From assembly GCA_027316975.1 (NCBI GenBank), contig DAHVFL010000030.1, positions 1 through 18,326 on the forward strand: a stretch of 18,326 bases of DNA, written 5' to 3'. The notes under the pieces are model-generated. The model did no database searches, had not been told where the DNA came from, and was given only the letters and a program-made list of their open reading frames with translations. This document shows, piece by piece, positions 7,048 to 14,497 of the stretch. Every line of letters starts with the position of its first letter. Positions within the stretch are counted from its first letter, which is position 1. The position numbers and the translations under genes are program-made. The stretch comes from Chloroflexota bacterium (GTDB lineage Bacteria; Chloroflexota; Ktedonobacteria; Ktedonobacterales; Ktedonobacteraceae).

Positions 7048-9054
7048 TTAGTTAGGAGAGTGCCACCCATTGCCATTTTGTAAGCGGATGGCCGCGACCA
7101 CGGGGTCGGTGTGATGCTCTGACGCGCGCAACTCGGCTTTGCGCAGGTTAGACGCGCTATTGATTAACGCAATATGCGTGAAGGCCTGTGGAAAATTACC
7201 CAGAGCCATATTTTTATTTGAGTCGATCTCTTCGGAAAACAGGCCCAGGTGACTGGCATAACCGAGCAACCGTTCAAAGAGCGCGCGGGCCTCATTGATA
7301 CGTCCCTGCATGGAGAGGTTATCAACCAACCAGAATGTACAAATGGTGAATGTTCCTTCTCCACCCGACAATCCGTCGTCGGTATCCTTTGCATGATAGC
7401 GGTAGACAAAGCCGCGTTCATCAGTCAAATGCTCAACAATCCGATCTACGGTTGAGCGCATACGCGGATCATCAGGCGCGATAAAACCAACCAGGGGCAA
7501 CAAGAGATTCGAGGCATCCAGCACCTCACTATCGTATGATTGAGTAAATGCGCCAATACGAGTATTGTAGCCATGAAGCAGGATGTCGGCGCGAATCTGG
7601 TCGCGCACCAACCGCCAGCGCGGAAGATCGGCCTCCAGGTTCAACTGTTCCGCGGCGCGAATGGCGCGATCAAGCGCTACCCAGCACATCACTTTTGAAT
7701 AGACGAAATGGTGCAGACCGCCGCGCACTTCCCAGATACCGCTATCCGGCTCTTGCCAGTTCAGGCAGACATGCTCGACCAGCAGGCGCATCATAGACCA
7801 CAGAGGTCCTTCCAGTTTCTCGCCATAACGCTCGAAGCCACCCTGCCGCCGGAAAAGATGGATGCAGTCCAGTACCTCGCCGAACACATCCAGTTGTTTC
7901 TGATCGGCAGCGCCGTTGCCAACTCGCACCGGACTTGAGTTCGCATACCCACTGAGATTATGCAATTCTTTTTCTGCCAGGTCGCGCTCGCCGCGAATGC
8001 CGTACATGATTTGCAGGTCCTCACCATTTTTATAGGAGAGACGGCGCAGCCAGTGTGTAAAAGCGTGCGCCTCTTCCGTGAAGCCCAGCACGTTCAGCGC
8101 GTACAACGTAAAGGTTGCATCGCGCAACCAGGTATAGCGGTAGTCCCAATTGCGCACACCTCCCACTTCTTCTGGCAAAGAGGTGGTAGGAGCCGCCACA
8201 ATAGCCCCGGTAGGAGCGTAGGTCATCATTTTAAGCACCAGCGCGCTGCGTTCCACCCAGTGGGCATAACGTCCGCTAGTGATACTGCCTTTCAACCAGG
8301 TGCGCCAGCAGTGCAGCGTATGCGCCAGTTCCCAGTCAAAGTTGCGCAGGTGTAACTCCTCTTCAGCCAGCCAGCGAGCCGCCTTAGCATTGCGCCCTAT
8401 ACCGACCGCGAACAGGAGGCGCTCCCCTTCTTGCAGAGTGGCCTGTACAATGATCGAGGGGTACTCATCACCAACTTCTTGTTGAACGAACATGGTAAAG
8501 GATGGCAACCGGTAGGCGCCGACAACTCCCAAACCTACATGTTGCTGACCACCAGAAATGACCGCGCCCATACCATCTGGTATAAGCGATACTTCAACGG
8601 GCGCGCCTGCATAATCAGGCGTGACTTTGAGGGTCATGGTGATGGGCAGCTCGCCATGTACGCATTCAACAATGCGCACAAGGCAATGACAGGAACCATC
8701 TTCACGGGTCCAGGTGTTGTTGTTCAACTCACGGAACTGCCACGCGCTCAGTGTTTCCACTGGCATGAAGTCCGTCAGAATCACTTCGCCCGTCTCGCTC
8801 GTGAAGCGAGTCTGCAATACATTGCTGCCGCGCAGATAGCGCTGCGTCCCACGAATATTTTGATCGCCTGGAGCGATTTGAAAGTATCCTCCGCGCTGCT
8901 CGTCGAGCAAGCGACAGAAGATGGCAGGGCTATCGAAATCCGGCAGGCAGCCCCAGTCAACTGAACCATCTGGAGCAATCAGCACCACCGAATGGCAATC
9001 CCCGATAGCGCCATATGCATTAATAGCTTGATAATTGCGAGTACAGGTGTTCAT
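7048..9054 (-). CDS. Glycoside hydrolase family 15 protein (trehalase / glucoamylase type)
   Basis: This is an exo-acting alpha-glucoside hydrolase, 668 residues from ATG 9054. The N-terminal beta-sandwich domain (about 1-255; IGDCHSVVLIAPDGSVDWGCLPDFDSP is a family hallmark) leads into the (alpha/alpha)6 barrel. The barrel shows NWDYRYTWLRDAT (302-314), a catalytic-acid motif WEVRGGLHHFVYSK (Glu about 442) and the catalytic-base motif LFSEEID (608-609). The full set of catalytic residues is intact. There is no signal peptide, so it acts in the cytoplasm. Bacterial proteins with this N-terminus include trehalases as well as glucoamylase-like enzymes, and the sequence alone does not decide the substrate. 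A GTG at 9063 is possible but too close to its only ribosome site. The gene is monocistronic, closed by the palindrome at 6994-7043. Confidence 0.93.
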   Translation of the reverse strand: MNTCTRNYQAINAYGAIGDCHSVVLIAPDGSVDWGCLPDFDSPAIFCRLLDEQRGGYFQIAPGDQNIRGTQRYLRGSNVLQTRFTSETGEVILTDFMPVETLSAWQFRELNNNTWTREDGSCHCLVRIVECVHGELPITMTLKVTPDYAGAPVEVSLIPDGMGAVISGGQQHVGLGVVGAYRLPSFTMFVQQEVGDEYPSIIVQATLQEGERLLFAVGIGRNAKAARWLAEEELHLRNFDWELAHTLHCWRTWLKGSITSGRYAHWVERSALVLKMMTYAPTGAIVAAPTTSLPEEVGGVRNWDYRYTWLRDATFTLYALNVLGFTEEAHAFTHWLRRLSYKNGEDLQIMYGIRGERDLAEKELHNLSGYANSSPVRVGNGAADQKQLDVFGEVLDCIHLFRRQGGFERYGEKLEGPLWSMMRLLVEHVCLNWQEPDSGIWEVRGGLHHFVYSKVMCWVALDRAIRAAEQLNLEADLPRWRLVRDQIRADILLHGYNTRIGAFTQSYDSEVLDASNLLLPLVGFIAPDDPRMRSTVDRIVEHLTDERGFVYRYHAKDTDDGLSGGEGTFTICTFWLVDNLSMQGRINEARALFERLLGYASHLGLFSEEIDSNKNMALGNFPQAFTHIALINSASNLRKAELRASEHHTDPVVAAIRLQNGNGWHSPN

Positions 9055-9117
9055 CCCATCCACATCCCTTGTAGTAGTGAAAATCGCGTGAATAATTTCT
9101 AAGGATTTTCTAATGTC

Positions 9118-9126
9118 CTTATATCA
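9118..9126 (-). promoter_or_regulatory. Candidate extended -10 promoter of the GH15 gene
   Basis: TGATATAAG on the minus strand, a TGN-extended -10 (TATAAG matches 5 of 6), about 64 nt before the GH15 ATG. No strong -35 was seen. Confidence 0.4.
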
Positions 9127-9353
9127 ATGGTAAACGGAATACCGAACACAGTAGTAACAAGAATTTAGTCCAATTTTTTAATAGAATTGTCCGTTTCCAA
9201 TACTAGCCCCCTACATGATAAAACAAAACTTTCTGGCTAGCTATTTCCAAAATCCTGCACTACTTTTCTCTCTATTCAGCATACACCCATGAAAAACCCC
9301 TTCTTGTGAATTTACTCATGGGTTTGGACGTAGTACAGGTAAAGGTGTATCAC

Positions 9354-9386
9354 GCGAGAGAGTTTCAAGTCCATTAACTCTCTCGC
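9354..9386 (+). repeat. 11-bp inverted repeat in the leader of the LevR-like gene
   Basis: GCGAGAGAGTT pairs exactly with AACTCTCTCGC across an 11-nt loop, about 70 nt before the GTG start and just downstream of the weak promoter candidate. It may be an operator or a leader-RNA hairpin. No T-run follows, so it is not an obvious terminator. Confidence 0.6.
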
Positions 9387-9440
9387 TCTGGCACACATCG
9401 TAACTACCATGACAACCAGCCAGTCGCAATGCCGTGTCTG

Positions 9441-9447
9441 AAAGGAG
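9441..9447 (+). promoter_or_regulatory. Ribosome binding site of the LevR-like gene
   Basis: AAAGGAG, 7 nt before the GTG at 9455. The longer in-frame GTG at 9434 has no such site, so the 9455 start is preferred. Confidence 0.65.
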
Positions 9448-9454
9448 TCGTTGG

Positions 9455-12400
9455 GTGCTCCGCAAAGATCGCGTGTTTGAGACCTTACGATCAATGTGTA
9501 CGCAACGGCCAGCACAGAGTGGTGCATTACGTCGTTTTACCGGTTTCAGTGCCGAAGAAGTTGCTGAACTGGCGCAGGTGGATCGCACTAATGCCAGTCG
9601 AGATCTGAATATCCTGGTTCAGGAAGGGTTAATCGAACGCATCCCAGGTCGACCCGTTCTGTTTACTATCAGGGCGTCTTCTTTCTCAACGAGCAATCAT
9701 GCAGAAAAGTCATCGAAGGCATATGCCTGGCATAGAGAAGCAGCATTACCGCTTCGTCCGGATTCGGCTACCAGCGTCAAAGAGCCAGGCAATCCGCCAG
9801 CAATAGCCGCATCTGTCCATACAGGCGCAATCGTCACCAGCTTTAACACCCTGGTCGGCAGCGACGAAGGGCTGAAAGTCGCTGTGCAACAGGCCAAAGC
9901 AGCTATGCTGTATCCGCCACGCGGTTTGCATACCCTGCTCTGCGGGCCAAGCGGCGTTGGCAAGACCACTCTGGCGCGCCTGATGCACACCTACGCGCTT
10001 GAACTGGATGCGCTGCCTCCCGACGCGCCATTTGTCAGCTTCAATTGCGCCGATTATGCCAACAACCCACAATTGCTCATGGCACACCTTTTTGGTGTCG
10101 CGCGCGGCGCATACACAGGCGCGGAACGCGACCGCGTGGGATTAGTCGAGCAGGCTCACCGGGGAATTCTCTTTCTCGATGAGGTGCATCGCTTGCCGCC
10201 TGAAGGCCAGGAGATGCTCTTTTACCTGATGGATCGCGAACGCTTTCGCCGCCTGGGCGATGTTCACGAGCGCCATGCTTCGCTGCTCCTGCTCGCGGCG
10301 ACAACAGAAGACCCGGCTACGTCGCTGCTACCAACTTTTCGCAGGCGCATTCCTATGACCATCACCCTGCCAGGGTTGCAGGAACGCACGGTAACAGAGC
10401 GGTACGAGTTGCTGCGCGTATTTATTACCACCGAATGTTGCAGTATTGGCACCAATATTCACGTTGAAGCTCAGGTGTTGCAAGCGTTACTCTTGTATGA
10501 TTGTCCGGGCAATGTCGGCCAGTTACGCACCGATATCCAGCTAACCTGCGCGCGCGCCTATTTAGAATATCGCACGCACAACCTGTCTGAATTGAATGTA
10601 CATGTGGGCGTTTTACCCGACCATGTGCGAAGAGGCTTGTTGCGCACGGCTGAACTACACCGGCAACTTGCGCCAATCAAGCATTTGCTGGAAGCGCCGC
10701 ATATTTTTACACCGACTGGCCTCAGCCTCGACAGCCTGCCAGAATCGGCCCACGATCTCTATAATACGATCAGCACCGACCTGAACCGCTTGCGCCGGGG
10801 CGGACTCCCTGATAGCGAGATCAATCGCTTGCTGCACATGGACATTCAGGACTATTTTCAGAGGTTCGCGCAGGAAGTCACCGCTAAACCCGCGGGTTCC
10901 GTCTCCATCCTGGTCGATGAGCATATGGCTGCGGCCAGCCGCGATATCGTCGCTTTCGCGGAAGAACAACTGGGACGAGTGTTGCCGGATAAATTAGCCC
11001 TGGTACTGGCGATGCACCTGACCAGCGCGCTTGAACATAGCGCGCTGGGCAGCCAGATGAGCGGTCTGGCGCTTCAGTCTGTGCGTCGAACCTATCCTGT
11101 TGAATATGAGATAGCGCGCGCGGCTCTGGCGCAACTACGCGCAACGCCTGGTATTGCCCTGCCCGAAAGCGAAACCGATGTGCTGGCAGTGCTCCTGGCC
11201 AACGCGGAAACCCTGCTAAGCGAGGCGCAATCAACAGTTGGTATTGTCGTGGCGGCGCATGGACGCGGCATAGCAGCCGGATTGGCGGAGCTGGCAAACA
11301 CACTGGTAGGCGTGAACAGCGTGCGCTGGGTAGAATTGACGCTGGACGAATCGCCCGAAGAACTGCTAGGCAAGGTGATTCACTGGGTACAGGTGGCAGA
11401 ACAAGGCAGCGGCGTACTCCTGCTTGTCGATTTCTCCTCGCTACTTTCACTTGGCGAGTTGATTTTCCGGGAGACAGGAATAGAGGTACATGCTTTGGCG
11501 AGCGTTTCTGCCCCGCTTCTGGTGGAAGCTGCGCGGAGAGCGCAACGCGCAACGCATTTGACGCTCAACCAACTGGCAGTCAGCCTGGCACATCCGCGCG
11601 CTGGCGATGAACACGCTAACGGAGATCTCTCTGGCGAAGTAGAGCGGAGCGTATTTCAGGAGCATTCCACCATAAATGGACATCAAGCACACGATTCCGC
11701 CGATTTCGTACAGGCAAAGCTTCTGCCGCGTGTAATCCTCTCTGTGTGTTTGACCGGTTTTGGCAGCGCGACCAAGATTGCTGAGTTGATCGAAGAGCAC
11801 ATGCCCGGACTGCGCCAGCAAGGGGTGGAGATCATCTGCATGGATATTAGCTTATCGAGCAAAACAGCCGGCGAAGTGCAGCGCCTGGTAGGCAACCGTC
11901 ATGTCACGGCGGTAGTGGGAACTATCAACCCGCATCTCGATGGCTACCCTTTCATCGCCCTGACCGATTTCCTCTTCGGCGATGGTATTGCGCGGCTGCG
12001 TACCTTATTGGGCGCAACGCTGATCGACCCGGCGCTCCTCAATCCTTCAGCTACGCAGCCAGAAGGCGTCTTCAACACACCACCAGCCAGTAACGCGCTG
12101 ACTTTCACGCGACGCGCTGACCTCATGCGCGAGATTTCCTTTACACTCTCGCAGCGGCTCATATTTCTTAATCCTGTGCGCGTCATGCCGCTCATCGAAC
12201 GCATGATCGAGTTGATCGAAGTGGAGGTTGGCGAAACATTCGAAATTGAGGTGCTGGCCGGCCTGATCCTGCACCTGGCCTGCATCCTGGAACGCGGCAC
12301 GCAGCCACGCAGCATGTTGGTAAGCGAGACCGTGCGCACCCAGGTTGAGCAACTTTTCGCGCGCGAACTGAGCATTTGCCGCCGCGCTTTGCACATTCTC

Positions 12401-12496
12401 AGCGGCCAGATCGCGCGTCCCATACCAGATGAAGAGGCGTATAATATCGTTGGCATCTTGCGCCAGGTAGATATATTTATTCTAGAGGGCAAATAG
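9455..12496 (+). CDS. LevR-family PTS-controlled sigma-54-dependent transcriptional activator
   Basis: This is a 1013-residue activator that should open sigma-54 promoters and be tuned by PTS phosphorylation. A winged HTH (about 5-72) is followed by an AAA+ domain. The AAA+ domain has Walker A GPSGVGKT (164-171), the sigma-54 contact loop GAYTGA (218-223), Walker B ILFLDE (238-243) and FRRRIP arginines. PRD1 (about 430-535) has His 461 and 521. A mannose-type EIIA domain has VVAAHGRG (His 602). A GatB-like EIIB segment (about 760-855) has Cys 765 in SVCLTGFGSAT. PRD2 (about 885-1000) has His 940 in LILHLACILER. This is the complete LevR architecture; in Bacillus LevR, phosphorylation of the EIIA His activates and of the PRD2 His inhibits. 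It is followed directly by a sigma-54-type promoter and PTS genes. LevR-family CelR proteins controlling cellobiose PTS operons are a precedent. Target and sugar are inferred. Confidence 0.93.
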   Translation: MLRKDRVFETLRSMCTQRPAQSGALRRFTGFSAEEVAELAQVDRTNASRDLNILVQEGLIERIPGRPVLFTIRASSFSTSNHAEKSSKAYAWHREAALPLRPDSATSVKEPGNPPAIAASVHTGAIVTSFNTLVGSDEGLKVAVQQAKAAMLYPPRGLHTLLCGPSGVGKTTLARLMHTYALELDALPPDAPFVSFNCADYANNPQLLMAHLFGVARGAYTGAERDRVGLVEQAHRGILFLDEVHRLPPEGQEMLFYLMDRERFRRLGDVHERHASLLLLAATTEDPATSLLPTFRRRIPMTITLPGLQERTVTERYELLRVFITTECCSIGTNIHVEAQVLQALLLYDCPGNVGQLRTDIQLTCARAYLEYRTHNLSELNVHVGVLPDHVRRGLLRTAELHRQLAPIKHLLEAPHIFTPTGLSLDSLPESAHDLYNTISTDLNRLRRGGLPDSEINRLLHMDIQDYFQRFAQEVTAKPAGSVSILVDEHMAAASRDIVAFAEEQLGRVLPDKLALVLAMHLTSALEHSALGSQMSGLALQSVRRTYPVEYEIARAALAQLRATPGIALPESETDVLAVLLANAETLLSEAQSTVGIVVAAHGRGIAAGLAELANTLVGVNSVRWVELTLDESPEELLGKVIHWVQVAEQGSGVLLLVDFSSLLSLGELIFRETGIEVHALASVSAPLLVEAARRAQRATHLTLNQLAVSLAHPRAGDEHANGDLSGEVERSVFQEHSTINGHQAHDSADFVQAKLLPRVILSVCLTGFGSATKIAELIEEHMPGLRQQGVEIICMDISLSSKTAGEVQRLVGNRHVTAVVGTINPHLDGYPFIALTDFLFGDGIARLRTLLGATLIDPALLNPSATQPEGVFNTPPASNALTFTRRADLMREISFTLSQRLIFLNPVRVMPLIERMIELIEVEVGETFEIEVLAGLILHLACILERGTQPRSMLVSETVRTQVEQLFARELSICRRALHILSGQIARPIPDEEAYNIVGILRQVDIFILEGK

Positions 12497-12511
12497 AAGG
12501 GAGTATGGAAC

Positions 12512-12531
12512 TGTGCTATGTGTGTAGCACA
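12512..12531 (+). repeat. 7-bp dyad just upstream of the sigma-54 promoter
   Basis: TGTGCTA and TAGCACA form an exact inverted repeat around six bases, ending 5 nt before the -24 element and 16 nt after the activator stop. It could bind a regulator. Sigma-54 activators usually bind further upstream, so a repressor or a weak mRNA end are alternatives. Confidence 0.5.
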
Positions 12532-12535
12532 TATA

Positions 12536-12552
12536 TTGGCATACATATTGCG
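12536..12552 (+). promoter_or_regulatory. Sigma-54 (-24/-12) promoter of the PTS operon
   Basis: TTGGCATACATATTGCG matches the YTGGCAC-N5-TTGCW consensus. The invariant GG (12538-12539) and GC (12550-12551) are exactly 10 bases apart, as the class requires. The only deviations are at less conserved bases. Transcription would start near 12563, about 87 nt before the EIIB ATG. The position, directly after a sigma-54 activator gene and before PTS genes, makes a chance match less likely. Confidence 0.72.
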
Positions 12553-12636
12553 ACTTCTTTCGAGTATGCCCATAGAGTGTTGAAATTGATTTGCGGTTGG
12601 CGCATTACCCTCCCGCGAATACGTATCGATGCTCCT

Positions 12637-12644
12637 GGGGGGAG
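12637..12644 (+). promoter_or_regulatory. Ribosome binding site of the EIIB gene
   Basis: GGGGGGAG, 5 nt before the ATG at 12650. It lies inside the longer reading from ATG 12629 and so favours the 12650 start. Confidence 0.7.
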
Positions 12645-12649
12645 TTGCT

Positions 12650-12976
12650 ATGTTACGTATGATCATTGTGTGCAGTTGGGGTATGTCAACCAGCCTGCTA
12701 GTTGACAGTATGCAAAGCGCAGCCGCTCAAATGCATATTTCATTGACTGTTGAGGCTCTCAGTGCGGGGGAGTTTGCAGCCAGGGTTGAAGAGTGCGATG
12801 TGGTGCTGATCGCCCCGCAGATTCGCCACCTGCGTAAGAGTATTGAAAAGCTGGCACAATCTGCAGGCAAACCTGTTGCATTGATCGAGCCGTTCCACTA
12901 CGCAACCATGAATGGGAAAGCCGTACTGGAGCAGGCGCTTCACCTGCAAGCGAGCACAAGGGAAGGTACAGTGTAA
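12650..12976 (+). CDS. PTS lactose/cellobiose-family EIIB component
   Basis: This cytoplasmic phosphocarrier passes phosphate from EIIA to the incoming sugar at EIIC. It has 108 residues, the normal size for a stand-alone EIIB of the Lac/Cel (ChbB/CelA) family. The phosphorylated cysteine is C8 in IIVCSWGMSTSLLV, the expected VCS.GMSTSLLV P-loop-like motif. DVVLIAPQIRHL in the middle also fits. It sits downstream of the sigma-54 promoter and three bases before the EIIC gene, so the two are co-transcribed. The sugar is probably a beta-diglucoside such as cellobiose or chitobiose, judged only from family. Confidence 0.9.
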   Translation: MLRMIIVCSWGMSTSLLVDSMQSAAAQMHISLTVEALSAGEFAARVEECDVVLIAPQIRHLRKSIEKLAQSAGKPVALIEPFHYATMNGKAVLEQALHLQASTREGTV

Positions 12977-12979
12977 AGC

Positions 12980-14317
12980 ATGAGCGTGATGATTGAACGC
13001 AGTAGCGCCTGGGTCGAACGCTTTCTCGTTCCACCGCTCGGCGCAGTAGCGAGCAACATCTTTTTGCAGGCTATACGCGATGCATTCATTATTTTTACCT
13101 TGCCATTGATCCTGGCCGGCAGCCTGTTTCTTATCATCGCCAATCCGCCTATCAAGGCGCTGGCGGTGCTGATTGCACCTTACCAATCCGCAATCCTGGT
13201 CCCTTTTCAACTATCATTCGGCATGATGGCGCTCTTCCTGGCTTTCGGGGTTGCCTATAGCCTGGCGCAGTATCGACGCACCGAGCCGGTGCAACCGGCA
13301 GTGCTGGCCATGGTGCTGTTCCTGATCGCCACCATGCCTGTCAGTGACCTGACAAACTTGAAACTGGGGGATGTGTTACCATACTTCGGCGGCAACGGGC
13401 TGCTGGTGGGCATCATCATCGGTATTCTGACCACCGAGGTTGTGCGGCGTTTCCGTGGTTCGCGCTACATCATCCGGCTGCCTAAAAGTGTGCCGCCCAA
13501 CGTCACGCGCGCCTTTGAAGCGCTGGTACCGGCCATCTTGCTGATAACGCTGGTATGGAGCATCGAATGGTTTGTCAGCGTACACACATTCTCAAATGCG
13601 GACGGCAAAATACAGCAGCTAACGCTACCAATTCTATTGATGAGAGCTTTCCAGCCACTGGTGCTGGTGCAGGATAGTTACCCGGCGGCGCTGCTGGAAA
13701 TCGTCTTGATGATGTTACTCTGGTCGGTCGGCATACACGGCATGAACGTGGTAACTGCTATGGCCCTGCCATTCTGGTTGAGCACGCTCACAGTGAATGC
13801 GACGGCGCGCGGTCATGGCATCGTGACAGAACCGTTTTTCCATATCTTTGCCCATCTCGGTGGATCTGGCGCAACCTGGCCCCTGGTAATTTATATGCTG
13901 CGCTCTCGTTCCGCGCAGTTACGTACTGTCGGAAAGGTAGCGTTAGGTCCTGCGGTCTTTAATATAAATGAGCCGGTAACTTTTGGTGTGCCCATGGCGC
14001 TTAACCCGGTGATGATGATTCCGTTTGTACTGGTACCTGTTATCATCGTCACCATCAACTATATCGTCTTTGCCGTAGGCCTGGTGCATGTGCCGGTCGT
14101 ATTGCAACCCTTTACCGTACCCGTCGGAGTCAGCGGTTTTGTAGCCAGCGGAGGTGATATTAGAGGAAGCCTCCTACAGTTCTTTGACCTGGCTGTCTCC
14201 GCCCTTATATATTATCCGTTCTTCAAAGCCTGGGAACGCATCCTCATTCAACGCGAGGAAGCCGCAGCCAGGCCAGAAGAGAGGTCTGAGCGTCTCCCGG
14301 CAGAGGTTCATTCGTAG
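12980..14317 (+). CDS. PTS lactose/cellobiose-family EIIC permease
   Basis: This is the membrane sugar channel and transporter of the PTS, 445 residues with about ten hydrophobic segments. Signature elements of the ChbC/CelB fold are present: WSVGIHGMN (His 253) and AVFNINEPVTFGVPMALNP (Glu 331). The equivalent His and Glu contact the sugar in the known EIIC structure. The N-terminal IRDAFIIFTLPLILAGSLFLI segment is also typical. The C-terminus is a hydrophilic, charged tail, and no EIIB or EIIA domain is fused. It directly follows EIIB. Neither an EIIA of this family nor HPr or EI lies in the window, so these must be encoded elsewhere. No phospho-glycosidase accompanies it here. Confidence 0.92.
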   Translation: MSVMIERSSAWVERFLVPPLGAVASNIFLQAIRDAFIIFTLPLILAGSLFLIIANPPIKALAVLIAPYQSAILVPFQLSFGMMALFLAFGVAYSLAQYRRTEPVQPAVLAMVLFLIATMPVSDLTNLKLGDVLPYFGGNGLLVGIIIGILTTEVVRRFRGSRYIIRLPKSVPPNVTRAFEALVPAILLITLVWSIEWFVSVHTFSNADGKIQQLTLPILLMRAFQPLVLVQDSYPAALLEIVLMMLLWSVGIHGMNVVTAMALPFWLSTLTVNATARGHGIVTEPFFHIFAHLGGSGATWPLVIYMLRSRSAQLRTVGKVALGPAVFNINEPVTFGVPMALNPVMMIPFVLVPVIIVTINYIVFAVGLVHVPVVLQPFTVPVGVSGFVASGGDIRGSLLQFFDLAVSALIYYPFFKAWERILIQREEAAARPEERSERLPAEVHS

Positions 14318-14480
14318 GGTACATCTTTGCCAGTAGCATAAGAAAGGAGTGTGGTCTAGCGAGCAACAGTACAAGAGCTTGTTACGAGCAAGCAATCTTA
14401 TTATCGATCTCCATTTTAGTCTTACGATGCACACTTTTCAACGAGGGGCTGACAGGAAACGCCCGGGAAAGGTGTTATGC

Positions 14481-14486
14481 AGGAGG
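14481..14486 (+). promoter_or_regulatory. Ribosome binding site of the sugar-binding lipoprotein
   Basis: AGGAGG, 11 nt before the ATG at 14498. Its location inside the longer reading from 14477 argues for the later start. Confidence 0.55.
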
Positions 14487-14497
14487 ACAAACAAACG

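Larger units (their letters stand above)
9055..9454. other. 400-bp divergent intergenic region between GH15 and the LevR-like gene
   Basis: This stretch is AT-richer than its neighbours and holds no convincing ORF. It contains the GH15 promoter candidate (9118-9126), an 8-bp inverted repeat ACCCATGA/TCATGGGT (9285-9292 and 9316-9323), and a weak rightward pair TTGGAC (9324-9329) and TATCAC (9348-9353, spacing 18). It ends with an 11-bp inverted repeat at 9354-9386. The rest (9127-9280) shows nothing I can name. Confidence 0.6.

Noticed and set aside
9285..9323. 8-bp inverted repeat ACCCATGA/TCATGGGT
   Set aside because: The arms are short and 23 nt apart, so they are expected by chance in a 400-bp AT-rich region; kept only as a note in the intergenic entry.
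10884..12666. Long minus-strand ORFs antisense to the LevR-like gene
   Set aside because: Compositions are Arg/Ser/Pro-rich as expected for opposite-strand readings of GC-rich codons, and the plus strand encodes a complete multidomain regulator.
12505..12705. 66-residue ORF between the activator and EIIB
   Set aside because: It spans the sigma-54 promoter, overlaps the EIIB start and resembles no family. It could only be expressed from read-through of the activator gene.
14318..14497. A promoter or terminator between EIIC and the binding-protein gene
   Set aside because: TTGTTA followed by TATTAT has a spacing of about 14 nt, and the GCTTG/CAAGC repeat is only 5 bp; neither is convincing.
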